This document shows, piece by piece, positions 9,453-18,233 of a stretch of DNA of 64,000 bases; within the stretch, counting starts at the first letter, position 1, and each line of letters begins with the position of its first letter. The notes under the pieces were generated by a model that searched no databases, was not told where the DNA came from, and was given only the letters and a program-made list of their open reading frames with translations. Source of the stretch: Segatella copri (GTDB lineage Bacteria; Bacteroidota; Bacteroidia; Bacteroidales; Bacteroidaceae); contig NZ_JAPDUW010000001.1 of NCBI RefSeq assembly GCF_026015295.1, positions 1,364,001 to 1,428,000 on the forward strand. The letters run 5' to 3'. Both the position numbers and the translations under genes were made by a program.

Positions 9453-10463
9453 ATGATGGAATATTTTATCATTGAGAATAACGGACTGCAAGCGGGTCCA
9501 TTCAGCCTGGAGCAACTCGTCCAGAAGGCTATCACACCCGAGACCCTTGTTTGGGCACAAGGCATGAAAGACTGGACTCCTGCTTGGAAAATAGCAGAAC
9601 TGAAGACAGTTCTAGAAACTATAGAAGCAATCAAAGCTAATACAGCCAACAAAGAAAATGCAGAAGGAACATCAGCAGATGCAGCCGGCAACAACGGAAC
9701 AGAAGCAGCAAACTTTCAGGCTGCAAACCAGCAGGGTTTCCAGCAGGCACAGCAGGAGGCTTACCAGCAAGGCTTTCAGCACGGCGCTGCCATGAACCAG
9801 GGCTACAGACAGGAACCGGAAAAGAAAAAATCGAGCAAGACCCTCTGGAAAATCATCTTAGGTCTTATCGTACTTCTCTTCCTGGTTTTCGCCATAACCA
9901 ATCCAGGACCTGATGCCCACAAAGAAAAGGTAAAGACTGAGGCAGCCAAGGCTATCGACAAGGCTACAGAAACCAGTGATAACAACTTCTTCACCCAAAG
10001 CATCCGTTCCATTGCCAAAATGATGGCAGGAAGCGCTATCGATGAAGTGATGAACCAGCTCTTCGAATACCACAACTATATCGTATGCTCTAAGGGAACC
10101 GTTGAGTTTAATGGCAAGCAGCACACCATAAGCTTCGGAATCCTTGGCAGCGTTTACACGATGAATGCTGATGATATGGTGAAAGCGCTGGAAGGTGCCG
10201 ACAATCTGCAGATAGAAGAAACCACCAGCTCATCAACCGATGAATCCCCTTCGGTAAGCGATAATAGCAGCGATGGTTCAGAAGAAGACGGACTGGGCGC
10301 TTCCGTTCAGAAGAAACTGGAAGATAAGGCAAACCAGGCCATGGATCAGGCTGCCGACAAGGTAAGCAAGAAACTGGAAGAGAAAATCAACAAGAAACTC
10401 GATGAAGCAACCGATTCTTCAACCGTAGAAAAGATTCTCGACAAGATTCTGGAACTGATCTAG
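9453..10463 (+). CDS. GYF_2 (DUF4339) domain membrane protein
   Basis: This is a 336-residue protein. Residues 1-55 form a GYF_2-type domain (GPFSLEQL and VWAQGMKDW are the signature parts), a probable protein-protein interaction module. A Gln/Ala-rich linker follows (about 90-125). A single transmembrane helix lies at about 134-152 (ILGLIVLLFLVFAI). The C-terminal half has mixed charged sequence and ends in a Lys/Asp-rich amphipathic coil (from about residue 285). No catalytic motif was seen. A start one codon later (Met2) is equally likely. The gene may be co-transcribed with the peptidase gene upstream. The cellular role is unknown. Confidence 0.75.
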   Translation: MMEYFIIENNGLQAGPFSLEQLVQKAITPETLVWAQGMKDWTPAWKIAELKTVLETIEAIKANTANKENAEGTSADAAGNNGTEAANFQAANQQGFQQAQQEAYQQGFQHGAAMNQGYRQEPEKKKSSKTLWKIILGLIVLLFLVFAITNPGPDAHKEKVKTEAAKAIDKATETSDNNFFTQSIRSIAKMMAGSAIDEVMNQLFEYHNYIVCSKGTVEFNGKQHTISFGILGSVYTMNADDMVKALEGADNLQIEETTSSSTDESPSVSDNSSDGSEEDGLGASVQKKLEDKANQAMDQAADKVSKKLEEKINKKLDEATDSSTVEKILDKILELI

Positions 10464-10517
10464 CATCAGAAATCCGAAGAAACATAAGAAATATGACACA
10501 TTTCTCAATTTGACAGC

Positions 10518-10547
10518 ATGGCGGCTTGACGTATATCAAGCCGCCAT
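10518..10547 (+). terminator. Hairpin after the GYF-domain gene
   Basis: A perfect 12-bp stem: ATGGCGGCTTGA (10518-10529) with TCAAGCCGCCAT (10536-10547). It is followed by a moderately T-rich stretch, TGCTGTTTAGTTG. Confidence 0.6.
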
Positions 10548-10632
10548 TGCTGTTTAGTTGACGTGTATCAAAAAAAGCCCCTTTTTCATCATTTTGTCAT
10601 GTCTTTGTGACAGATATTCAAGAAAAAGGCAT

Positions 10633-10640
10633 TACCTTTG
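10633..10640 (+). promoter_or_regulatory. -7 box for the small-ORF unit
   Basis: TACCTTTG followed by CACC, in Bacteroidetes promoter form, lies 88 bases before the first small ORF. A short hairpin (GGAG/CTCC arms near 10682-10703) lies in the leader. Confidence 0.65.
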
Positions 10641-10727
10641 CACCAGAAAACAGTGAGATTGTAAAAGGATAATGTAAAACAGGAGACCTCACATGGAGGC
10701 TCCACAAAGAAAGAAAGGAAACAAATT

Positions 10728-10817
10728 ATGATGACGACAGTAATGATTCTTACAGTTGTGGCAGCTATGATTGTCAAGGCTGTAAATGTAAACAACAACA
10801 TGGAGATGGGCAAGTAA
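10728..10817 (+). CDS. Hypothetical 29-residue hydrophobic small protein
   Basis: A short ORF, MMTTVMILTVVAAMIVK then a polar tail with NVNNNMEMGK. The first 17 residues are hydrophobic enough for a membrane helix. It lies behind a good Bacteroidetes promoter and a purine-rich ribosome-binding region (AAAGGAAAC), and ahead of a strong terminator at 11088-11127, so the transcript is probably real. I do not recognise the family. It could be a small membrane peptide, a leader peptide or the toxin of a small type I-like unit; none of these is supported beyond size and hydrophobicity. Confidence 0.45.
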   Translation: MMTTVMILTVVAAMIVKAVNVNNNMEMGK

Positions 10818-10899
10818 AATTGACCACCGTTCATGAACAAAAAGAAAAAGGAAATGGCAGAAATGCCAAGTATTAATTTTAAAAAAAAGGATAACGATT

Positions 10900-11019
10900 A
10901 TGAAAACAATGTATGCAAACATCAAGAAGGCCTTGAAGGCTATTCTTGCAAATTACATGACCGCAATGGAAATGTATGGTGAGGCTTTGAACAGAAGCCG
11001 TGGCTGTGCTTGCGCATAA
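10900..11019 (+). CDS. Hypothetical 39-residue small protein with C-terminal CAC motif
   Basis: A short ORF that begins MKTMYANIKKALKAILANY and ends RSRGCACA. The first 30 residues form a plausible amphipathic helix with regularly spaced Lys and Ala. The end is basic with two Cys. It is preceded by a purine-rich stretch (AAAAAAAAGGATAACG) and followed 70 bases later by a terminator. Composition suggests genuine coding. An overlapping 49-residue ORF at 10833-10982 in another frame looks less protein-like. The family is not recognised. A membrane-active, nucleic-acid-binding or secreted peptide would all fit. Confidence 0.5.
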   Translation: MKTMYANIKKALKAILANYMTAMEMYGEALNRSRGCACA

Positions 11020-11087
11020 GGGTTCCAATCCCTTCATGCTGCGGCATAAACTAGATTGAAAGCAAAAAGTAATTACGTTTAAATAAA

Positions 11088-11127
11088 GAAAAAGCGTGTA
11101 AGTTACCATACTTACACGCTTTTTTTG
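11088..11127 (+). terminator. Strong terminator of the small-ORF unit
   Basis: AAAGCGTGTAAGT pairs with ACTTACACGCTTT around a short loop and is followed by a T run. It sits immediately before the Fur-family gene promoter. Confidence 0.85.
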
Positions 11128-11135
11128 TATCTTTG
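11128..11135 (+). promoter_or_regulatory. -7 box for the Fur-family gene
   Basis: TATCTTTG lies 36 bases before the start codon at 11171 and abuts the preceding terminator. Confidence 0.7.
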
Positions 11136-11170
11136 CAACCAGTTAGTAAAATTTTTAAAAAGAAGAAACG

Positions 11171-11596
11171 ATGAACTCACAAGATATGATCAACAGGCTG
11201 GAATCGAAAGGCATTCGGCCAACCGCCAACCGCATACTCGTAATGAAGACCCTGATGGGCGAACAGAACCCGCAGAGTCTGAGCAATCTGGAACGAAAGA
11301 TGGTTTCGATGGACAAGTCGAGCATCTTCCGTACCCTTACCCTCTTTCTGGAACATGATGTGGTACATGCCTTCGAAGATGGGCGAGGCGTACTCTGCTA
11401 CGAACTCTGCGAAGAAAAAGGCGCCTGCGATCATCACGACGGGCATATTCATTTCTACTGCGAATCTTGCCAGCGTTCCTTCTGTATGGAGGATATCCAT
11501 ATTCCAAGTTTCGAGCTGCCCGAAGGCTTTTACCCCCACTCTATTTCCTTTGTCATCAAAGGCGAATGCCCGGATTGCAGAAAGAAACACCAGTAA
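11171..11596 (+). CDS. Fur-family metal-responsive transcriptional regulator
   Basis: The 141-residue protein has the Fur winged helix at residues 1-75 (GIRPTANRILVMKTL and DKSSIFRTLTLF for the recognition helix). A metal-binding dimerisation domain follows, with HHDGHIHFYC and two CxxC pairs (CESC near residue 96 and CPDC near residue 135). These Cys pairs usually hold a structural zinc. Members repress iron, zinc, manganese or peroxide-stress genes. The sequence does not clearly separate Fur, Zur and PerR, although the two CxxC sites resemble Zur-like members from Bacteroidetes. It is a single-gene unit with its own promoter, just upstream of the thiamine riboswitch. Confidence 0.88.
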   Translation: MNSQDMINRLESKGIRPTANRILVMKTLMGEQNPQSLSNLERKMVSMDKSSIFRTLTLFLEHDVVHAFEDGRGVLCYELCEEKGACDHHDGHIHFYCESCQRSFCMEDIHIPSFELPEGFYPHSISFVIKGECPDCRKKHQ

Positions 11597-11668
11597 AGCG
11601 AAAGGTACATTCTGCGTTAATTTAGCATAAATATTTTTGAAATTCTATTGTTTTTCCGATATTATCAT

Positions 11669-11676
11669 TACTTTTG
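11669..11676 (+). promoter_or_regulatory. -7 box of the thi operon
   Basis: TACTTTTG, with a TTG at 11648-11650 at roughly -33 spacing, lies just before the TPP riboswitch. Confidence 0.65.
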
Positions 11677-11684
11677 CAAGCGAT

Positions 11685-11772
11685 TATCACGGGGTGTTGA
11701 AAGATTCGGCTGAGATGATACCCATTGAACCTGATGCAGGTAATGCTGTCGCAGGGATATTTGATAGCGCTT
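11685..11772 (+). promoter_or_regulatory. TPP riboswitch (THI box)
   Basis: The conserved aptamer words are present in order: CGGGGTG at the 5' side, CTGAGATGATACCC, TTGAACCTGATGCAGGTAAT and a closing GTCGCAGGGA. This is the TPP-binding fold upstream of thiS. In Bacteroidetes such elements lower expression of the downstream thi genes when thiamine pyrophosphate is plentiful. An A/T-rich expression-platform region of about 120 bases separates it from thiS. It contains a possible GCGATAG/CTTTCGGGC hairpin near 11835, but the switching structure was not resolved. Confidence 0.95.
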
Positions 11773-11899
11773 TATTCTTTCTCTTAAGGCTTTCATCTGG
11801 AAGTTCACCGTGTTTGATTACATATTATCTTATCATCGCTTTCGGGCGATAGAAAAAGCGTAAACAAACGGATTATTCATCATATAAAACGAACAGAAT

Positions 11900-12097
11900 A
11901 TGAAAGTAACTATCAACAACAAAGAGACCGAGACACAGGCTAAAACCATCAGGGAGTTAGCCCAGGAACTCGATTTGCCAGCTACAGGAGTTGCTGTAGC
12001 TATCAGTAACGAAATGGTGCCTCGTGATGAATGGGAAAACACAATCATCGCAGAAGGAGCAGACATCGTTATCGTAAAAGCGTTCTGCGGAGGATAA
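11900..12097 (+). CDS. thiS: Thiamine biosynthesis sulfur carrier protein ThiS
   Basis: This 65-residue ubiquitin-like protein ends in the diagnostic Gly-Gly (AFCGG). After adenylation, ThiS carries sulfur as a thiocarboxylate to ThiG for thiazole formation. The N-terminal MKVTINNKE and central ATGVAVAISNEMVPRDEW match the family. It is the first gene after the TPP riboswitch. The adenylyltransferase ThiF that would load it is not in this operon. An 87-base spacer with a small hairpin (12115-12143) separates it from thiG. Confidence 0.95.
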   Translation: MKVTINNKETETQAKTIRELAQELDLPATGVAVAISNEMVPRDEWENTIIAEGADIVIVKAFCGG

Positions 12098-12114
12098 TGG
12101 TCTCAGAATACTGC

Positions 12115-12143
12115 GGAAAAGAATCATCCAAAAGTACTTTTCC
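12115..12143 (+). other. Small hairpin between thiS and thiG
   Basis: GGAAAAG (12115-12121) pairs with CTTTTCC (12137-12143). It has no strong T run, so it may be an attenuating or RNA-processing structure in the operon rather than a full terminator. Confidence 0.35.
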
Positions 12144-12184
12144 TACAGAAATGAAAACAAAAATAACAACTCTATAATAAAACA

Positions 12185-12958
12185 ATGGAAAAATTAGTAA
12201 TCGCAGGCAGAGAGTTTAACTCCCGCCTCTTCTTGGGTACAGGAAAGTTTAACAACAATGCCCTCATGGCTGAAGCCATCAAAGCATCAGAAACAGAAAT
12301 GGTTACTGTTGCTATGAAACGTATCGAACTCGAAGACAAGCAGGACGACCTGCTCTCTCATATCGTGCAGAATCCAAATATCCAGCTCCTTCCTAACACC
12401 AGTGGCGTGCGCAACGCCGAGGAGGCTGTCTTCGCTGCACAGATGGCTCGCGAGGCTTTCGGAACCAACTGGCTCAAACTCGAAATCCATCCAGACCCTC
12501 GCTATCTTCTTCCTGACTCTATCGAGACGCTGAAGGCTACCGAGAAACTGGTAAAGCTCGGTTTCGTGGTATTGCCATATTGCCAGGCAGACCCAACCCT
12601 CTGCAAGCACCTCGAAGAGGCTGGTGCTGCTACCGTGATGCCACTTGCTGCACCTATCGGTACCAACAAGGGATTGAGAATGAAGGACTTCCTGCAGATC
12701 ATCATCGAGCAGGCTACTGTTCCAGTAGTAGTAGATGCAGGTATCGGTGCACCTAGCCACGCTGCCGAGGCTATGGAGATGGGTGCCAGCGCTTGCTTGG
12801 TTAACACAGCTATCGCCGTTGCCGGTGACCCTGTAGAGATGGCTAAGGCATTCAAGGAGGCAGTCATCTGCGGTCGCCGTGCTTACGAGGCAGGTCTCGG
12901 AGCCATCAGCGATTGTGCTGAGGCAAGTTCTCCTCTCACCGCATTCCTCAACGACTAA
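12185..12958 (+). CDS. thiG: Thiazole synthase ThiG
   Basis: The 257-residue TIM-barrel enzyme builds the thiazole phosphate from deoxyxylulose 5-phosphate, dehydroglycine (from ThiH) and ThiS thiocarboxylate. Family signatures include [10 protein letters not shown] at the start, the active-site Lys region VTVAMKR, LLPNTSG, and the phosphate-binding end [20 protein letters not shown]. Length is normal. The partner proteins ThiS (upstream) and ThiH (downstream) are in the same operon, consistent with an anaerobe that uses tyrosine as the glycine-imine source. Confidence 0.97.
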   Translation: MEKLVIAGREFNSRLFLGTGKFNNNALMAEAIKASETEMVTVAMKRIELEDKQDDLLSHIVQNPNIQLLPNTSGVRNAEEAVFAAQMAREAFGTNWLKLEIHPDPRYLLPDSIETLKATEKLVKLGFVVLPYCQADPTLCKHLEEAGAATVMPLAAPIGTNKGLRMKDFLQIIIEQATVPVVVDAGIGAPSHAAEAMEMGASACLVNTAIAVAGDPVEMAKAFKEAVICGRRAYEAGLGAISDCAEASSPLTAFLND

Positions 12959-13002
12959 TTATAATATAGATAATACAAAGGCATGAAGGATGAAGGCAAA
13001 GA

Positions 13003-14753
<1,751 letters not shown>

Positions 14754-14757
14754 GAAA

Positions 14758-15897
14758 ATGTTTTCAGACGAATTAAAGAATATCAGTTGGGAGGAGACCA
14801 CGGAGCGCATAGCTCGAATGACCGATAATGATGTGCGTCGTGCCCTTGCCAAGGACCATTGCGATGTGAACGACTTCATGGCGCTGATTTCACCTGCAGC
14901 CGAGCCATACCTGGAGGTAATGGCGCGTCTTTCCCGCAAATATACCGAGGAGCGCTTCGGCAAGACCATGTCGATGTTCATTCCTCTCTACATCACCAAT
15001 TCATGCTCTAACTCCTGCGTGTATTGCGGTTTCCATCGTGAGAATCCGATGGCTCGTACCATCCTCACCCCAGAGCAGATTGAGAACGAGTATAAAGCCA
15101 TCAAGCAGCTGGCTCCATTCGAGAACATCCTTCTCGTTACGGGCGAGAACCCAGCCAAGGCTGGCACCCCTTATCTTGCCAAGGCAATCGACATCGCCAA
15201 GAAGTATTTCTCTAACGTGAAGATTGAGGTGATGCCGCTCTCTACAGAGGATTACAAGACCCTCGCCGACCATGGTATGAACGGCGTGATCTGTTTCCAG
15301 GAGACCTACAACCACGAGCACTACAAGCTCTACCACCCACGTGGCATGAAGAGCAAGTTTGAGTGGCGCTGCGATGGTTTCGACCGCATGGGTATGGCAG
15401 GTGTCCATTCCATCGGTATGGGTGTGCTCATCGGCTTGGAGAAGGAATGGCGCACGGATGTAGTGATGATGGCTCATCACCTGCGCTACCTGCAGAAGCA
15501 TTACTGGAAGACCAAGTACAGCGTGAACTTCCCTCGTATGCGCCCTGCACAGAACGAAGGTTTCCAGCCAAACTGCTTCATGACCGATAAGCAGTTGGCA
15601 CAGGCTACTTTCGCCATGCGTATCTTCGACCACGATGTGGATATCTCCTACTCTACCCGTGAGCCAGCCTACATCCGTGACAACATGGCAACATTGGGTG
15701 TCACCACCATGTCGGCAGAATCAAAGGTAAATCCTGGCGGTTATCATACCTATCCTCAGGCATTGGAGCAGTTCACCGTAAGCGATGAGCGTACCGCCAA
15801 GGTAATCAATGCGAGATTGAAGGAATTGGGCAGAGAGCCAGTCTGGAAGGATTGGGATGCCTCATTCGATTTCTTCGGAAATATCGCAAACGGATAA
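14758..15897 (+). CDS. thiH: 2-iminoacetate synthase ThiH
   Basis: The 379-residue radical SAM enzyme cleaves tyrosine to dehydroglycine plus p-cresol for thiazole synthesis. The iron-sulfur motif is CSNSCVYCGF (CxxxCxxC). Other ThiH features are the VTGENPAKAG region, VMPLSTEDYK, the GMNGVICFQETY motif and a C-terminal biotin/thiamin-synthase-associated domain. It starts 4 bases after the thiC stop, so the two are translationally close. It is the last gene before the operon terminator. ThiE, ThiF and ThiD must be supplied from elsewhere. Confidence 0.97.
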   Translation: MFSDELKNISWEETTERIARMTDNDVRRALAKDHCDVNDFMALISPAAEPYLEVMARLSRKYTEERFGKTMSMFIPLYITNSCSNSCVYCGFHRENPMARTILTPEQIENEYKAIKQLAPFENILLVTGENPAKAGTPYLAKAIDIAKKYFSNVKIEVMPLSTEDYKTLADHGMNGVICFQETYNHEHYKLYHPRGMKSKFEWRCDGFDRMGMAGVHSIGMGVLIGLEKEWRTDVVMMAHHLRYLQKHYWKTKYSVNFPRMRPAQNEGFQPNCFMTDKQLAQATFAMRIFDHDVDISYSTREPAYIRDNMATLGVTTMSAESKVNPGGYHTYPQALEQFTVSDERTAKVINARLKELGREPVWKDWDASFDFFGNIANG

Positions 15898-15920
15898 AGA
15901 AGATGTAATTAAACAGAATA

Positions 15921-15960
15921 AAAAAAGAGTGTATCATAAATTCATGACACACTCTTTTTT
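15921..15960 (+). terminator. Terminator of the thi operon
   Basis: An A-rich GAGTGT stem pairs with ACACTC followed by a T run (AAAAAAGAGTGT with ACACTCTTTTTT), 24 bases after the thiH stop. Confidence 0.85.
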
Positions 15961-16100
15961 GTTAATATTCTCAGACTGACGCCCCTATATCGCCCCCAGC
16001 CCATCAGCAACTTATCAGCCAATTCCCCCAAAATCATCAGTAAACAGCAAACTATAAACTATTAATTGTAAATTACTAAAGTTTCGCAAGTGAATAAATA

Positions 16101-16419
16101 TCAACTTGCTTGTTTATAAATATACATATTACGTAGCGTATGGGAAACAGGATTACTTTCGATGAAATCTGCCAGCAACTCTGTAGCATCTATAGAGTAA
16201 CGCTCTGCTGCTTCCAGAACAAAGTCCAAAATGATAGCCCATAATTACCTGCGCACCATTAGATACAGCCGTAGTACTATCTACACCACAATATCTACCT
16301 ATCACGAAAAGATCGGCCAAACCATAGAGATTCTGTAGGAAATAAGCCAGAATATAAGGTAACAGAAAGGTCGTGATATTCCCCAAAATGCTACCTTGTG
16401 TCAAGTCTGTTCTATTCAT
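16101..16419 (-). pseudogene. Hybrid remnant: MATE exporter N-terminus joined to an unrelated tail
   Basis: From 16419 leftwards the translation MNRTDLTQGSILGNI, then IFTTFLL-like helix 1 and DLFVIGRYCGVDSTTAVSNGAQV, is the start of a MATE-family multidrug exporter (normally about 440 residues). Homology stops after about 45 residues. The next part reads through to 16153 in the MATE frame without MATE features. In another frame (to a stop at 16101-16103) it encodes a protein-like piece, LDFVLEAAERYSIDATELL and on to MYIYKQAS. The join looks like a deletion that fused two partial genes. It cannot make a working exporter. Confidence 0.7.
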
Positions 16420-16470
16420 CGGTTGCAAAGATACGATAAAAAGAGAGTTACTCCATGCCGGGCATAGATA

Positions 16471-16514
16471 CAAAAAAACTCCGAAGAACCAAGATTGATT
16501 CTTCGGAGTTTTTT
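16471..16514 (-). terminator. Terminator of the tRNA-Lys gene
   Basis: AACTCCGAAGAA pairs with TTCTTCGGAGTT (12 bp), with A and T runs on the two sides. It lies 2 bases beyond the tRNA 3' end on the minus strand. Confidence 0.85.
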
Positions 16515-16516
16515 GT

Positions 16517-16589
16517 ACACCCTTAGGGATTCGAACCCTAGACCCACTGATTAAGAGTCAGTTGCTCTACCAACTGAGCTAAGGGTGCC
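16517..16589 (-). tRNA. tRNA-Lys (anticodon CTT)
   Basis: A complete 73-base cloverleaf on the minus strand. The acceptor stem is GGCACCC/GGGTGTC-type, the D-arm GCTCAGTTGGTAGAGC, the anticodon stem-loop ACTGACTCTTAATCAGT with CTT at positions 34-36, and the T-arm GGGTTCGAATCCC. The 3' CCA is not encoded, which fits RNase Z processing. A hairpin terminator follows directly. It is a single-gene unit; the candidate integrative element starts about 150 bases on the other side of its 5' end. Confidence 0.95.
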
Positions 16590-17035
16590 TCTGCTAAAAG
16601 CTTTGTTTTCAAAAGCGAGTGCAAAGGTAATACATTTTTCTGAAACCACCAAACTTTTATGGATATTTTTTAATAAAATTCTGCTAAAATCTACTGAACA
16701 GCTTAAAATGAGCTATTTATGAATAGTTCACCTCAATAGAGGTAATGACTTGGCAATAGTACCAACTTCTTCATTATACATAAGTTTGCCTTGCTTGTCA
16801 AACAACTCTGTTACGATTGCAAAGATAAATTTAAAATCTGAGAAATAACATCTTTTGCGTTGTTTTTATAGATTATTAAATTATGGTCGGAAAATGTCTC
16901 AGAAATGCAACTGTACAATATCTAAAGAAACACATATAAGTTTCATATACAGCATTAAAAACATGAGAAATGTTAAATGCAATTCCCTTTCTAACAATAC
17001 AAAGCAAAATTTTCTCGTTTGTAGATTGTTTTTCG
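16590..17035. other. Gene-poor stretch upstream of the Cys-rich TonB-like gene
   Basis: No complete gene is seen. On the minus strand, a promoter-like TATCTTTG near 16819-16826 is followed by a short open stretch, ELFDKQGKLMYNEEVGTIA then KSLPLLR and a stop at about 16730. It has no ATG and looks like a gene fragment. The 14-bp word GAGGTAATGACTTG at 16739-16752 lies inside this fragment and recurs at 21732-21745. Confidence 0.4.
16739..16752 (+). repeat. Candidate left attachment repeat
   Basis: GAGGTAATGACTTG is identical to 21732-21745 in the same orientation. The second copy lies about 120 bases upstream of the integrase start, where an attachment site would be expected. A chance match cannot be excluded. 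Confidence 0.35.
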
Positions 17036-17057
17036 TACTTTTGAAATTAGAATTATA

Positions 17058-17109
17058 AAAATGGGTATTTTTAGAATTTATGACTAAGGAGTAACAATAT
17101 ACCCATTTT
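17058..17109 (+). promoter_or_regulatory. 5' leader hairpin of the Cys-rich TonB-like gene
   Basis: AAAATGGGTAT (17058-17068) pairs perfectly with ATACCCATTTT (17099-17109). A -7-like TACTTTTG at 17036-17043 puts this hairpin at the very start of the transcript, 40 bases before the coding start at 17150. It may protect or regulate the mRNA. Confidence 0.45.
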
Positions 17110-17149
17110 GTAAATAAAGGGAATGTTGAACACCTAAAAATATCAATTT

Positions 17150-18232
17150 ATGAAAACCAAAGGACGCAACATATGCGATACCCTCAAGGCTATTCGCAAA
17201 CAAATAGCGGATGCCAATGGGATAGACTATTCACCCGAAGAATGCCACTTCAAGGGCGAATGCAAGGGAACTTGCCCAAGATGTGAGCAAGACGTGAGAG
17301 ACCTGGAACATGAGTTGAGAATCAGACAAATGGCCGGGAAAGCCATCAAGGTCGCAGGAGTGGCATTGGGAATCACCGCCCTCACCGCATCCACCACATC
17401 ATGCGCCACCCAGAAGGGATATTATAGTTCTATATCAGAGAAAACCCTCCCTATTCTATTTCAAGAATATACGCCAAACGATTCCGTCCTCCTCAAAGAA
17501 AAAGAAGCACTAAACAAGAAAGGAGTACTTTTTGTACAAGGGCATCTCATTGACGAGCAAGGAGATCCACAAGTAGGAGCCACGATTACGGCAAAAATTT
17601 CTGGCAGCAAGACTATTGCTGACAAAGATGGAAACTTTACTATCGAGGTGGAGAAAGAAGATATAATCACCGTGAAATATCTTGGCATGCAAGACAGAAT
17701 CATCAAAATCACAAAAATGAGCCAAGAGAAACTCAATATTATCACTTTGACAGAAAGCAGAGATGTCTTGGGGGAAGTCGCAGTTATCAGAGGAACAGCT
17801 CCTATCATCAAGAAAGATACTCATTCAGAAGAAGCAAAGCAAGAAAAGTACACGAATGATGGTAAGACCGCCATCATCCAACAAACCGTCGCATCAGACT
17901 CCACCAAGAGCAGCAAGCTATTTGGCGCAGCAATCGAGGAAATGGCATCATTCCCTGGCGGTTCAGCTGCATTGATGCAATACATCGCCCAAAATCTCCG
18001 CTATCCAAACATACAAGGAGATTGCAATATACAAGGAAGAGTCATTGTTGGTTTCACTGTCAATGAAGACGGAACCCTGAGTGACATCAAGGTGATGAAA
18101 AGCATTTCCCCTACCTTCGACGAGGAAGCCATTCGGGTAGTGAAAAGTATGCCGAAATGGAATCCTGCCAAGCAAAATGGCAAGGCCGTAAAAACGAAAT
18201 ATACAGTCCCCGTTACCTTTAGATTAGAATAA
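17150..18232 (+). CDS. Cys-rich N-domain / carboxypeptidase-regulatory-like / TonB C-terminal protein
   Basis: This is a 360-residue protein of unusual order. Residues 1-60 are hydrophilic and include CHFKGECKGTCPRCE, four Cys in Cx5Cx3CxxC spacing. Residues about 64-85 form a hydrophobic stretch ending TASTTSC, like a late lipobox or a membrane anchor. Residues about 125-205 form a carboxypeptidase-regulatory-like beta domain (GDPQVGATITAK, DKDGNFTIEV). Residues about 265-360 form a TonB C-terminal domain (FPGGSAALMQYI, then VNEDGTLSDI and a VPVTFRLE end). The TonB part suggests contact with outer-membrane receptors. The Cys-rich part may bind metal or be a substrate of the radical SAM enzyme whose gene starts 2 bases after the stop. 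Confidence 0.75.
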   Translation: MKTKGRNICDTLKAIRKQIADANGIDYSPEECHFKGECKGTCPRCEQDVRDLEHELRIRQMAGKAIKVAGVALGITALTASTTSCATQKGYYSSISEKTLPILFQEYTPNDSVLLKEKEALNKKGVLFVQGHLIDEQGDPQVGATITAKISGSKTIADKDGNFTIEVEKEDIITVKYLGMQDRIIKITKMSQEKLNIITLTESRDVLGEVAVIRGTAPIIKKDTHSEEAKQEKYTNDGKTAIIQQTVASDSTKSSKLFGAAIEEMASFPGGSAALMQYIAQNLRYPNIQGDCNIQGRVIVGFTVNEDGTLSDIKVMKSISPTFDEEAIRVVKSMPKWNPAKQNGKAVKTKYTVPVTFRLE

Positions 18233-18233
18233 A

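Noticed and set aside
10833..10982. 49-codon ORF overlapping the 39-residue ORF
   Set aside because: It is out of frame with the better small ORF and its composition changes sharply where the two overlap.
16517..16589. tRNA-Lys as the integration site of the element
   Set aside because: The element lies beyond the 5' end of the tRNA, no duplicated tRNA 3' end is seen, and the 14-bp repeat is not part of the tRNA.
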